DNA of 64,000 nt from CAVRZY01 sp963725415. GTDB taxonomy: Bacteria; Acidobacteriota; Terriglobia; Bryobacterales; Bryobacteraceae. The translations under genes and the position numbers were made by a program. This document shows positions 7,221-15,826 of this stretch, in pieces (the first letter of the stretch is position 1; each line of letters starts with the position of its first letter). The notes below the pieces were generated by a model. The model saw only the letters and a program-made list of their open reading frames with translations, did not search any database and was not told the DNA's origin. Location: NCBI GenBank assembly GCA_963725415.1, contig CAVRZY010000206.1:1-64000 (forward strand), read 5' to 3'.

Positions 7221-7485
7221 ACTCTCTCCGTTCACGTCGGGTGGCCAGTCTCGCGCTGATGATTCGAATCGTCTCCCCGACTTCCGAATGTACCACAACC
7301 AGCGTTCGATCACGAGCCGACCGTCCAATAGTCACGAATCGACTTTGCTCGCCTGAATGGAGTGGGTCCCTGATGGTAACGGAGAGGACATCTCGAAACA
7401 CCGACGCCCCCTCTTCAAAGGTGACGCCGTGCTTCCGCAGATTCGAGCGAGCCTTCTCCGGATTCCAGCGAAGAACCGGTCCCAT
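7201..7485 (-). CDS. brnT: BrnT family toxin
   Basis: A 94-residue BrnT-like RNase toxin. It shows WNPEKARSNLRKHGV, FEEGASVFRD, RFVTIGRSARDRTLVVVH and RIISARLATRRERREYEEG, which cover the full family from end to end. BrnT is a RelE-fold ribonuclease that inhibits translation. It is transcribed first in the cassette with its antitoxin overlapping behind it. Start ATG 7485 lies close to the cassette's upstream core (7514-7520). Confidence 0.92.
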   Translation of the reverse strand: MGPVLRWNPEKARSNLRKHGVTFEEGASVFRDVLSVTIRDPLHSGEQSRFVTIGRSARDRTLVVVHSEVGETIRIISARLATRRERREYEEGTL

Positions 7486-7520
7486 GTCCCTTGATTGTCC
7501 CCTCCCATTTGAGGGCTAAC

Positions 7521-8252
7521 TCAGAGGATTTTCAGCCTGCCGGTTGAGGCGCTCAGAACCACAGGAGCGGCAGGAAGCCTCCGCCCCGCAACCGGTGGGC
7601 TAAAGATCAGTTGGACGAAACCGCTGCCCTGCGCCAACCTATGGGGATTCTATCGCGCCGTGGAGTTCCCCGCAAGGCAGCGGGGGACGCCAAGCGTGAC
7701 CGTGTGGAGGCCCGGCCGCCATCCCAGGGCTGCGGGTCCGGTGGTGAGGGGTCAGCGGACAGGATCAGAGGGCTGGCGGGACGGTGTATGAGACACTGCG
7801 CTACTAACCTGCGGAATCTTTGCGCGCCGCGAAGATCCCTGCGGGCTCAAGCCCGCAGCGGCACGCTGAAGCGCACTCCACGCGTGGCGCACACTTCAGT
7901 GTGCACCGGCGAGCTTCAGCTCGCCGTCTTGGTTGCGGCTATGCCGCGCGGTGTCTAACAGCCACGATCCGATTGCCCACCAGAAACGCCCACCAGGGAA
8001 ATACGTACCGAGCAGTCGCCTTCCCCGAAAACAGGCTCCCGAACCCGATTCCCCAACACCCGTCGCCCACCGCGCAGTCTACCCAACTTTCCCGCCCCGC
8101 TCCAGTCCTCCTCCCCTACACCCGCCCCGCCAAACTCAGCCACCCCGCCCCCAGTGACACCTCTCCCACCGCCCCAATCTCCTTCCCCCTCAGCAACTTC
8201 CCCATTCCAAGCCCCACCTCCCCGCCCCACCCCGTGCAATCCTGAAACTGGA
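7521..8252. other. No gene seen; palindromic repeat cluster
   Basis: No convincing gene. Between about 7838 and 7924 there is a run of short hairpins with the same design: gcgggctcaagcccgc, gcacacttcagtgtgc and ggcgagcttcagctcgcc. Each has a 6-base arm around a ttcag or ctcaa loop. A related hairpin (gggctgaagccc) lies at 11100. They look like REP-type extragenic repeats. The part after 8050 is a C-rich, low-complexity approach to the next gene. Confidence 0.5.
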
Positions 8253-9797
8253 ATGAGATCTTCGCACCTCCATCCCGAAAAACCCCCCAAACGCCCCTCC
8301 CCCAACTCGGAACTCCGCAATCTGCTCGACGAATACGCCGCCTCCACCGTCGCCGTCCCTTCCACCTCCGGCCATCTCTTCGTCAGCCTCCCCAGCGGCG
8401 ACCGCAGCCACTCCTGCATCCCCATCCACGACCCCTTCCTATTCGACTGGCTCCGCTTCAACTACCTCCGCGATTTCCAGCAGTTTCCCTGCGATGCCAA
8501 CCTCTACACCGTCCGCAACGCCCTCGCCACCCGCGCCCGTTTCTACAGCGCCGCTCCCCCCTGGACCATCGGCCACCGTCTCACCACCCTCGGCTTCGAG
8601 CCTGAGTCCCACTCCATCGCCCTCGACCTCGCCGACGGCTCCGCTGAAGCCGTCGAAATCTCCACCCAGGGCTGGACAATCACCGCACAGTCCGACGCCC
8701 ACTTCCGCCCCACCCGCAGCGCCCGCCCTCTTCCGCGACCCGTCCCCGCCACGCCCGCCGACCTCGACCCCCTCCGCCAGCTCATCCCCTTCGCCTCTCC
8801 CGCCGACTGGCCCCGCACCCTGGTCTGGCTACTCGCCGCGCTCCGCCCCGGCGGCCCTTACCCCATCCTCGTCCTGCGCGGTCCCTCCGGCGCCGGCAAG
8901 TCCACCACCGCACGCCTCCTGCGCGCCCTCATCGATCCCTCCACCACCCCCCTCTACTCGCTCCCCTACACCGAGCGCGAGCTGCACAAACTCGCCTGGC
9001 AGGACCACCTGCTGGCCTTCGATCACGTGGCCGCGATTCCCTCCCACCTCTCCGCCGCCCTCTGCCGCCTCGCCACCGGCGTGGGCTGCTTGCTCCACGA
9101 ACCCGGCAACCGCTACCCCCTCCCCATCTCCCTCCGCCGCCCCATCCTGCTCTCCACCAACGGTCCCCTTCGCCTTCCGCCCGACCTCGCCGCCCGCACC
9201 TTGACCGTCATCCTCCAGCCCCCGCAACAACCCCGCCCCGAATCCGACCTCCAGCGCGAGTTCGACACCCTGGCCCCGCGCATCATGGGCGCCCTGTGCA
9301 GCGCCCTCGGCACCGCCCTCAGCCGCATCGACGCCACCCACGTCCAAACCGCGCGCCTCCCCGAAGCCGCCGCCGGCCTCCAGGTCGAATTCACCCGCAC
9401 CACACAGCTCCGCCAGCTCACACTAAAGCGCTATGACGCATGGCCCTCTCCGGATGCGTCATTAAACTCCCACCCCAACCCCCAACTCCCATCAAATCAA
9501 CCAGATACAGCAATCGACCACCCCCCACCCCATACCCCCTCCCCAAGCGTCATCAACGATGTGGCGCGGCCTTTAGGCTGCCGGGTCGAGACTCGTCTCG
9601 ACCTCGGGCCCCAAAGGCCCCAGGAACCCCCTCCAGAAGCGGCGGCTCTGCTATCCAGGCTTCCTGGATACTTCGCGGGCCGCTCGGGACAGGCGGGACG
9701 AAAAAAAATCGTACTGGAACACTCTCGGCCTCCGCGCCCTGGCGTACAATACCAGATTCCCGCGAACCCGAGACGAAAGTCCCGATTGAGGGATTGA
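8253..9797 (+). CDS. P-loop ATPase, D5/primase-helicase-like, pyrimidine-rich
   Basis: About 514 residues from ATG 8253 (an earlier in-frame ATG at 8154 gives only a proline-rich extension). The Walker A motif GPSGAGKST is followed by LAWQDHLLAFDHV (Walker B-like) and RRPILLSTNG (sensor-like), an arrangement seen in phage and plasmid D5-type helicases and related ATPases of mobile elements. The N-terminal 200 residues are unassigned. The last 120 residues are low-complexity and probably not part of the domain, since they run into a repeat (9434-9552). The coding strand is strikingly C-rich, unlike the neighbours, which suggests transfer. No primase or replication partner is adjacent. Confidence 0.6.
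   Translation: MRSSHLHPEKPPKRPSPNSELRNLLDEYAASTVAVPSTSGHLFVSLPSGDRSHSCIPIHDPFLFDWLRFNYLRDFQQFPCDANLYTVRNALATRARFYSAAPPWTIGHRLTTLGFEPESHSIALDLADGSAEAVEISTQGWTITAQSDAHFRPTRSARPLPRPVPATPADLDPLRQLIPFASPADWPRTLVWLLAALRPGGPYPILVLRGPSGAGKSTTARLLRALIDPSTTPLYSLPYTERELHKLAWQDHLLAFDHVAAIPSHLSAALCRLATGVGCLLHEPGNRYPLPISLRRPILLSTNGPLRLPPDLAARTLTVILQPPQQPRPESDLQREFDTLAPRIMGALCSALGTALSRIDATHVQTARLPEAAAGLQVEFTRTTQLRQLTLKRYDAWPSPDASLNSHPNPQLPSNQPDTAIDHPPPHTPSPSVINDVARPLGCRVETRLDLGPQRPQEPPPEAAALLSRLPGYFAGRSGQAGRKKIVLEHSRPPRPGVQYQIPANPRRKSRLRD
9434..9552. repeat. TGACGC/GCGTCA repeat element, copy 1
   Basis: An imperfect palindrome tgacgcatgg...ggatgcgtca (9434-9461) is followed about 75 bases later by a C-run tract (ccccataccccc) ending in gcgtca (9547-9552). 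The same order occurs at 29711-29851. It overlaps the 3' part of the ATPase reading frame. Confidence 0.5.
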
Positions 9798-9900
9798 CGA
9801 TTGCCGATTTTCTCATTGACGATTGGCGGAGGCACGCCCGGTGGCCGCAGTGCAATCGTCAATGAATCAATCTTCAGTGAGCCAATCATCAATTGGCCGG
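9790..9900 (+). repeat. Dispersed 'gacgattg' repeat, copy 1
   Basis: It reads ttgacgattgccgattttct, then cattgacgattggcggaggc and gcaatcgtcaatgaatcaatc. About 90 bases are nearly identical, inverted, to 61082-61176 at the start of trmFO, and shorter relatives lie at 51274 and 62097. It contains paired attgacgattg / caatcgtcaat arms. Confidence 0.75.
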
Positions 9901-9972
9901 CGACACCAACAACAGTCAACACGCCGAATCTTCGCGGGGTGCAGGTGCTGGGCACCAGAATCGAGCCTTAAA

Positions 9973-11031
9973 GTGATCACACGACGATTTCTGATTCTCG
10001 GAACGCTGCTGGTATCGCTGTGCTTCGGGCAGGATTTGGCGGCCCGGCTGGACCAGCAGGTCAGCGCCTATGTGCGGCAGCAGAGGTTCAACGGCTCCGT
10101 TCTGGTGGCACGCGGCGGCAAGGTGCTTTTCAGCAAGGGCTATGGCATGGCGAATGCCGAGTGGGACATTCCCAACAGCCCCAAGACCAAGTTCCGGCTG
10201 GGGTCGATCACCAAGCAATTCACTTCGATGGCTGTGCTGATGCTGGAGCAGCAGGGCAAGCTGAAGGTGAACGACCCGGTTTCGAAGTACCTGCCGGAGG
10301 CCCCGGCGGCCTGGGAGAAGGTGACCATCCATCACCTGTTGACGCACATCTCCGGGATACCCAGCTTCACGGGATTCCCGGACTACGTGAAGACCATGGT
10401 GCTGCCTTCGCCTCCCGCCGAAACGCTGAAGCGATTCAAGGACAAGCCGCTCGAGTTTGAGCCGGGGAGTCAGTTCAAGTACAACAATTCGGGCTACGTG
10501 CTGCTGGGGTACTTGATCGAGAAGATTACCGGCCAGAGTTATGAGGACTTCATCCGGAAGTCGATCTTCGAGCCGCTAGGGATGAAGGATACCGGGTATG
10601 ACCACCCGGAGAGGATCCTGAAGAACCGGGCCTCGGGCTATTCCAGGACTTTCGGCGTGTTGGGGAACGCCCGCTACATCGACATGACGATCCCGCACGC
10701 CGCCGGGGCGCTGTATTCGACAACTGAGGATCTGCTGCTGTGGGACCAGGCGCTGTACACCGAGAAGCTGCTGCCGGCCCAGGCTCTGGAACGGCTGTTC
10801 ACGCCGTTCAAGGATAACTACGCCTACGGCTGGATGGTGCGGACCGAGAATAACCGCAAGGTGATCGGACACGGCGGCGGCATTAACGGCTTTTCCAGCA
10901 TGATTGTGCGGATACCCGAAGAGAAGCTTCTGGTGGTGGCGCTGTCCAACCTGGAAACGCGCGACGCGGGCACGGTCGCCAGCGAACTGGCGCGTCTGGC
11001 GCTGGGCGAGAAGATGGAACTGCCGAAGTAA
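9973..11031 (+). CDS. Serine hydrolase, beta-lactamase (class C/PBP4*) family, secreted
   Basis: 352 residues from GTG 9973, chosen because MITRRFLILGTLLVSLCFG is a clean Sec signal. Active-site motifs are SITK (Ser78, Lys81), the YNNSGY Tyr motif near 160, and the GHGGG box near 290. The family (Pfam Beta-lactamase, COG1680) contains esterases, peptidases and D-Ala carboxypeptidase-like enzymes, so the substrate is not predictable. It is the first gene of a plus-strand run of secreted hydrolases (9973-15440). The segment between it and the next gene holds short hairpin repeats. Confidence 0.88.
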   Translation: MITRRFLILGTLLVSLCFGQDLAARLDQQVSAYVRQQRFNGSVLVARGGKVLFSKGYGMANAEWDIPNSPKTKFRLGSITKQFTSMAVLMLEQQGKLKVNDPVSKYLPEAPAAWEKVTIHHLLTHISGIPSFTGFPDYVKTMVLPSPPAETLKRFKDKPLEFEPGSQFKYNNSGYVLLGYLIEKITGQSYEDFIRKSIFEPLGMKDTGYDHPERILKNRASGYSRTFGVLGNARYIDMTIPHAAGALYSTTEDLLLWDQALYTEKLLPAQALERLFTPFKDNYAYGWMVRTENNRKVIGHGGGINGFSSMIVRIPEEKLLVVALSNLETRDAGTVASELARLALGEKMELPK

Positions 11032-11053
11032 GTATGGCTGAGACAACTCCGTG

Positions 11054-11114
11054 GGGCAGGCTATCCAGCCTGCAAGCCGGCAGTCCTGCCGGCTTACCTG
11101 GGCTGAAGCCCACA
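11054..11114. repeat. Short hairpin repeats
   Basis: Three adjacent palindromes: caggctatccagcctg, gccggcagtcctgccggc and gggctgaagccc. They are extragenic, between two genes on the same strand, and resemble the hairpin cluster near 7.9 kb. They may act as a weak terminator or REP-type repeat. Confidence 0.5.
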
Positions 11115-11149
11115 GAAACGCGGTACTAAGATTGATTGGAAGGTGGCGA

Positions 11150-12106
11150 ATGCGAATAAGAACGATTGCGGTCTGGCTGTATGCGATGGGCGTGGCCTGG
11201 TGCGGGGAACAGGGATGGTATCCGCACGAAGGCGGGCTGCTGAAATACCGGGTCAATATCCGGTTCGGGCAAGAGCCGGAGACAATGCCCGAGGGGTGGA
11301 CGTTTGGGCGGGTTTCTGCGGTGGCCAGCGATTCCAGGGGCCAGGTGTTCGTGTTTCACCGGGCAACCAAGGCGGACCCGCTGCTGGTGTTCGATTCGCG
11401 GGGGAAGTATCTCCGTTCCTGGGGCAAAGACGTGTTCGTGAACCCTCACGGCTTGCGCGTGGATAAGAACGACAACATCTGGGTCACCGACACCGGCACC
11501 CACCAGGTGATGAAGTTCTCGGGCGACGGCCGGCTGCTACTTACTCTGGGACTTAGGGGCAAGACAGGCGCGGATGACAGGACGTTCAATCGTCCCACCG
11601 ATGTTGCATTTGCGCGAACAGGCGAGTTCTATGTTTCGGACGGGTACGGCAACTCCCGGATCGTCAAGTTCTCGGCGGAAGGGAAATATTTGACGGAATG
11701 GGGCAAGCGCGGGACCGGGCCGGGGGAGTTCAACACCCCGCACGCCATGGTGGTGGATTCCAAGGGCCGGCTGTACGTGAGCGACCGGGAGAACAACCGC
11801 ATCCAGATCTTCGATGCCGACGGCAAGTTCCTGCGACAGTGGACCCATCTGGGGGCCACGCAGGGCATTTTCATCACGCCCAAGGACGAGCTGTGGATCC
11901 TCACCCACCGCAACAACATCGAGAACATCACCTACGACGCGCTGGCCGGGCGGATCATGCGAATCGAGCTGGAGACGGGCAGGATCCTCGGGGCAATGGA
12001 GAGCCCGGGTCACTGGCTGGACGTGAGCGCCTCCGGGGAGATTTTCGTCGGCAGCCTCACTGGCAACGTGTTCCGATGGTATCCGGGGTGGATCGAGAAA
12101 AAGTAG
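11150..12106 (+). CDS. Secreted NHL-repeat beta-propeller (peptidyl-alpha-hydroxyglycine lyase-like)
   Basis: 318 residues from ATG 11150, with ggaagg upstream and a short signal MRIRTIAVWLYAMGVAWC. Repeated NHL blades include VNPHGLRVDKNDNIWVTDTG, FNRPTDVAFARTGEFYVSDG and FNTPHAMVVDSKGRLYVSDR, each ending with a W-G or F-Q/K strand. This is the layout of six-bladed propellers related to peptidyl-amidating lyase, common as extracellular binding or lyase proteins in Acidobacteria. It sits nine bases before the heparinase-like gene, so it is probably cotranscribed. Confidence 0.85.
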   Translation: MRIRTIAVWLYAMGVAWCGEQGWYPHEGGLLKYRVNIRFGQEPETMPEGWTFGRVSAVASDSRGQVFVFHRATKADPLLVFDSRGKYLRSWGKDVFVNPHGLRVDKNDNIWVTDTGTHQVMKFSGDGRLLLTLGLRGKTGADDRTFNRPTDVAFARTGEFYVSDGYGNSRIVKFSAEGKYLTEWGKRGTGPGEFNTPHAMVVDSKGRLYVSDRENNRIQIFDADGKFLRQWTHLGATQGIFITPKDELWILTHRNNIENITYDALAGRIMRIELETGRILGAMESPGHWLDVSASGEIFVGSLTGNVFRWYPGWIEKK

Positions 12107-12115
12107 GGGAAGACC

Positions 12116-13411
12116 ATGTGGCGGGCTTCCCTGATCCCGGTTTTCACCTTGCTGTGCTGGGCGAGCGCCGTGGCTGCGGACTGGAAGGCGGCCATCCGCG
12201 GGGACCATCCCCGCCTGTTCTTCAACCGCGAGAGCTGGCCGGCGGTGAAAGCGCGAGCGCTCAACGAGGAAGCCAAGGTCTTCGCAGGGATGAAGGCTCG
12301 GGTGGACGAGCTGGCGCGGGAAGCGCTGAAGTTTCAGGATCACGGTACGCAAGCGGCGGAGGCCGCCTTTGTCTTCCTGGTCACTGGGGAAGACAGGTAT
12401 CGCGAGCTGGCCAAGAAGTTACTAGCCGACAGTATCAGTTACTATAACGAGTGCTACGCGGAACAGAAGACCGTCAACTGGTACTCTTTCTCTCGGATCA
12501 GTGCCTGGGCGGCTTACGATTGGCTTTTCAATCACCTTTCGGAGACCGACAGGAACCAGATGGGAATTGGCTTTCTGAAGGCGGTTCAGGACGTGCAGCC
12601 CACCAGGACCAGGAAAGCCTTCGACCGGGAGAACTGGGGTGGGCCGGAATCGGGCTTTTACAGCACGCCCAGTCTGCTTTGGTATGCCGGACTGGCTACT
12701 TACAAGGAGGGGATCAACGACCAACTGGCGGAAAAGTTCCTCGGTGAGGGGTATGACCTATACACCAGGCTCCTGGAGCACCGGCGAGAGGCGGCCGGTG
12801 ACGACGGAGGGTCAGCTTCCGGGGCCCTGAACTATTGCCTGGCGGCTTATCCCTGGGCGGAGTTCAATTTCTTCCACACTTTCCAATCTGCCACCGGAAA
12901 GGATATCGCGCGCGATTGGCCCTATGTGGCCTACTTGCCCGCGTATATCTTCTGGAACTGGCTGCCGGAGGCGGGCGAGTTCGGATACGGCGACGCTTAC
13001 CACACCGTCAACAAGCTTCCGATTCAGGGCTTGAACCTTCACCTGTCCGAGATCATCCAGTTTTACGCCGGCACGAAGCCGGAGTGCGCCGCTTTTGCGA
13101 AGTGGCTGCTGGAGAAGACGCCCAAAGAAGAGCGGGCTACGTTCCCCTTCGCGCGGTTCCTGCTGACGCGCATGCCGGATGTGGAGGCTGCCCGGGACCC
13201 AGCGGCGAAGATGCCGGGGGCGCGGCATTTCCAGAATATGGGACAGACGTTCATGCGTTCGGGGTCCGGGCCGGATGACACCTACGCGCTTTTTACCGCC
13301 GGCGGTGTGCTGGAGCAGCACAAGCATTTCGATCACAACAACTTCGTGATCTTCAAGAAAGGCTTTCTGGCGCTCGATACGGGGACCCGGCCGGAGCCGG
13401 GCAGCACCTGA
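12116..13411 (+). CDS. Heparinase II/III-like protein, N-terminal part (frameshifted gene)
   Basis: 431 residues with signal MWRASLIPVFTLLCWASAVA, an alpha-helical toroid domain (NWYSFSRISAWAAYDWLF, ENWGGPESGFYS, GALNYCLAAYPW) and the start of the beta-sandwich (GGVLEQHKHFDHNNFVIFKKGFLALDTG). This is the order of polysaccharide lyases in the heparinase II/III family. It stops early at 13411. The same protein continues in the next frame at about 13400 (QHLTHYYCRTVAHNS), and one extra G in ccgggcagc would join them. The reading frame is therefore broken by a -1 change, probably a sequence error. It is likely a secreted lyase for acidic polysaccharide. Confidence 0.85.
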   Translation: MWRASLIPVFTLLCWASAVAADWKAAIRGDHPRLFFNRESWPAVKARALNEEAKVFAGMKARVDELAREALKFQDHGTQAAEAAFVFLVTGEDRYRELAKKLLADSISYYNECYAEQKTVNWYSFSRISAWAAYDWLFNHLSETDRNQMGIGFLKAVQDVQPTRTRKAFDRENWGGPESGFYSTPSLLWYAGLATYKEGINDQLAEKFLGEGYDLYTRLLEHRREAAGDDGGSASGALNYCLAAYPWAEFNFFHTFQSATGKDIARDWPYVAYLPAYIFWNWLPEAGEFGYGDAYHTVNKLPIQGLNLHLSEIIQFYAGTKPECAAFAKWLLEKTPKEERATFPFARFLLTRMPDVEAARDPAAKMPGARHFQNMGQTFMRSGSGPDDTYALFTAGGVLEQHKHFDHNNFVIFKKGFLALDTGTRPEPGST

Positions 13412-13431
13412 CGCACTATTACTGCCGCACG

Positions 13432-14229
13432 GTGGCGCATAACTCGATCTCGATTGTTATGCCGGGGGAGCAGATGCCCCGGTACTGGGGAGGGCCGGCG
13501 CCCGAGGAGGAGAATGTACCGGTACCCAACGATGGCGGCCAGAGCAAGGCGCTCGGATCGAAAGTAGTAGCCTTTGAAACCTCAGGCGACTACTCCTATG
13601 TGGCCGGGGACGCCACGGCGACTTATCATGAGAAGAAATGCCGCCTGGCCCTGCGGCAGTTCGTCTTTCTTCCGCCGAACCATTTCGTGGTGTTCGATCG
13701 GGTGAGTTCCACCCAGCCGGAGTACAAGAAGGCTTGGTTGCTTCATACGGCCGCAGAACCACGGGTGGAGGGACCGGAGTTCTCTGCCGGTCATCAGGGA
13801 GGAAGGCTGTTCTGCCGGACCCTGCTGCCTGAGAAGGCGCAGCTTGCGGTGATCGGAGGGCCGGGCAGGCAATTCTGGTCGGGCGGGCGGAACTGGCCGC
13901 TTCCCAAAGGCTATCGGACCCCGGACACCACGCCCCTGCTGGGGCAATGGCGCGTCGAGGTATCGCCGCGCGAAGAGCGTGCCGACGATCTGTTTCTGCA
14001 CCTGATTCAAGTGGGAGACAGCGGGCTGGAGCGAATGGTGAGATCGAGGCTGATGCAGAAGGGTAGCCAGGTGGGGGTCCGCTTTCAATCCGGGAACGAT
14101 ACTTGGGAGGTTCTGTTCGGGACAGAAGGCGAGGCGTCCGGACACATTTCCTTGAAGCGGGGCGGCAGGGTGAAAGTTGACCGGGAACTGACTCGAACAG
14201 TGACGGCACAGGAAGGTTTGTATCCATGA
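13432..14229 (+). CDS. Heparinase II/III-like protein, C-terminal part
   Basis: Continuation of the preceding gene after the frameshift. It carries the C-terminal beta-sandwich: HNSISIVMPGE, then FVFLPPNHFVVFDRV and KAWLLHTAAEP, strand patterns typical of the heparinase_II_III fold. The ATG-like start at 13432 is only an internal methionine-equivalent codon (GTG), so this is not an independent gene. It ends four bases into the next gene (ATGA overlap), which argues that the intact product runs 12116-14229 in an operon. Confidence 0.8.
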   Translation: MAHNSISIVMPGEQMPRYWGGPAPEEENVPVPNDGGQSKALGSKVVAFETSGDYSYVAGDATATYHEKKCRLALRQFVFLPPNHFVVFDRVSSTQPEYKKAWLLHTAAEPRVEGPEFSAGHQGGRLFCRTLLPEKAQLAVIGGPGRQFWSGGRNWPLPKGYRTPDTTPLLGQWRVEVSPREERADDLFLHLIQVGDSGLERMVRSRLMQKGSQVGVRFQSGNDTWEVLFGTEGEASGHISLKRGGRVKVDRELTRTVTAQEGLYP

Positions 14230-15440
14230 CCAGAGAGAGACGCTTCGTGGGCGCTTGGATCGTGACCGGTCTGCTTGTGGCGGCGGGTTTCGGAGTGGCT
14301 GATGAGCGAACCACGGTGTACAAGGACATCCCGCCGGAGTACCTGCTCGAACCAGAGGCAATCCCAGAATTCTGGGTGACCTCCCTCGAGGAGGTGAACC
14401 GCTTTCTGGACAAGCGGATCCGGAAAGGCACGGTGGCCAGCATTGGGACCAGCGCGGGCGGACGGCCGATTCGCGCGGTCTTCTATGGCCAGCCGCGAGA
14501 GGGCCGGGGCACCACGACCTTTTCCGGATCGCTAGGACTGGGGAACGTGCGGGCCTACCTCGGGCCAGACCACCAGCGGAAGGTGTACCTGGGCCTGGCG
14601 GGCGTGCATGGCGGTGAGTTCGAAGGGATTGCCGGTATGATGAACCTGCTGGCGGTCCTGGAGACGGGCCGGGATCTGCGGGGGCAGGAGTGGCGGGAAC
14701 TCTCGGCTGCCGCCAAATCGGTTGACCGGATCATTGTGGTGCCGATCACCAATGTGGACGGGCGGGCGCGTGTGCCGATTCGAATGGCGCGGCACCGGGG
14801 CAGCGATCACACCGTGCACGAGTACTTGAACACCGGGGGCCGGCTGGACGGCAAGCTCATCGGCTGGCCGCAGTGCAAGGAGCATATTCCCCTGGATTTC
14901 TCGACGGTGCAGTTTCCGGGTGGGTACCCGAACGAAGCCGGCGTCAACATCCAGCACGACGATTTTTTTGGGCGGCGGCAGCCGGAAACGCAGGCCCTGT
15001 TCGAGCTGGCGGGGCGGGAGCGGCCAGACCTGATCCTGAACATGCACACCGGGGCCGCCTTTACCACCATGGTGCGGCCGTTCATCGAGCCGGTGCTCAC
15101 GCGAGCCTTCGAGCGGCTTTTCCGGCAGGTGCAAACGCGCCTCACCCTGGAGAAGCTCGAAAGCACGGACGATCCCGCCCAGGAAGCCGATCCGGCGCGC
15201 GAGAGGATGAGCGTCTACAATCTGGACACGGCGCTGAACCTGCATTGCGGCGCGCTGGCGGTGCTGATCGAATCTCCGTCCCACGGGTTTTCGACCGGTA
15301 AGCGGCACGGCAAGCTGTTCGTACACACGCCCAATGACATCGTGAAGGCTCAGTTGATCTGCCACCAGGAAGCGCTGAAGTTTCTGGCGGAAACCGGCGG
15401 GCGAGCCAGGTGGACGGCGAAAGCGCCGGCGAAGAGGTGA
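14226..15440 (+). CDS. M14-type zinc carboxypeptidase-like protein, secreted
   Basis: 404 residues with an N-terminal hydrophobic signal (WIVTGLLVAAGFG). LAGVHGGEFEG gives the H-x-x-E zinc pair (about 124-127), ILNMHTG a later zinc His, and VLIESPSHG the catalytic Glu position expected for M14 and succinylglutamate-desuccinylase-like enzymes. PITNVDGRARVP is also a typical M14 region (Asn-Val-Asp). The start overlaps the heparinase stop by four bases, pointing to translational coupling. It probably trims peptides or amide-linked substrates outside the cytoplasm. Confidence 0.85.
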   Translation: MTRERRFVGAWIVTGLLVAAGFGVADERTTVYKDIPPEYLLEPEAIPEFWVTSLEEVNRFLDKRIRKGTVASIGTSAGGRPIRAVFYGQPREGRGTTTFSGSLGLGNVRAYLGPDHQRKVYLGLAGVHGGEFEGIAGMMNLLAVLETGRDLRGQEWRELSAAAKSVDRIIVVPITNVDGRARVPIRMARHRGSDHTVHEYLNTGGRLDGKLIGWPQCKEHIPLDFSTVQFPGGYPNEAGVNIQHDDFFGRRQPETQALFELAGRERPDLILNMHTGAAFTTMVRPFIEPVLTRAFERLFRQVQTRLTLEKLESTDDPAQEADPARERMSVYNLDTALNLHCGALAVLIESPSHGFSTGKRHGKLFVHTPNDIVKAQLICHQEALKFLAETGGRARWTAKAPAKR

Positions 15441-15479
15441 TCCCGCGCCGGCGCGGTGCAGGATGCTGGCTGTCTCACC

Positions 15480-15752
15480 TCATGGCTGGCGCATTCCGCG
15501 GCGCCGCCGGAAGAACGGCGCGGCGATTCCCCAGAGGAACAGAAACACAGCCACAATCCCCACGGGAACGTACACCCAGTTCTCGTCTGGCAGCGTAGGG
15601 ATGGGGATGGAAGGCCTGGGGATCTTCATGATCGCCACAGCCAAGGCCAGGCTGAGGAGGTGCCAATACCATGCCTTCGCTCGAAAACGGTAAAGCACCA
15701 GCAGCGCCAGGGCTGCCGCGGCGCAGAAAGCCAGTATTACCCAAAGATTCAT
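15480..15752 (-). CDS. Small membrane protein, unknown
   Basis: 90 residues with hydrophobic segments at about 3-21 (LWVILAFCAAAALALLVLY), 27-45 and 62-80, separated by a proline-rich loop (KIPRPSIPIPTLPDENW). It ends in an RRRR cluster. No family is recognised. The clean alternation of membrane segments and the position between convergent genes support a real gene; overlapping frames lack this pattern. Confidence 0.6.
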   Translation of the reverse strand: MNLWVILAFCAAAALALLVLYRFRAKAWYWHLLSLALAVAIMKIPRPSIPIPTLPDENWVYVPVGIVAVFLFLWGIAAPFFRRRRGMRQP

Positions 15753-15826
15753 GCTCAGCTCCTAGGAACAGCTTTCCATCTTAGCGCGTTTGACCGGCTG
15801 CGCAACCGGATCTGCGGCTTGCCCCC

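Larger units (their letters stand above)
3392..7520 (-). mobile_element. Integron-like gene cassette array without integrase (CALIN-like)
   Basis: Five structured sites with RYYYAAC...GTTRRRY-like ends lie at 3392-3448, 4265-4329, 4760-4822, 5699-5762 and 6915-6979. Each is immediately downstream of, or overlapping, the stop codon of a minus-strand gene. Leaders between sites and start codons are very short. A final core-like ggctaac (7514-7520, GTTAGCC on the minus strand) precedes the first cassette. All genes point the same way, the standard arrangement of cassettes. No integron integrase or attI is visible in the window. The gene contents are unrelated to each other and poorly characterised, which is also typical of environmental cassettes. 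Confidence 0.78.
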
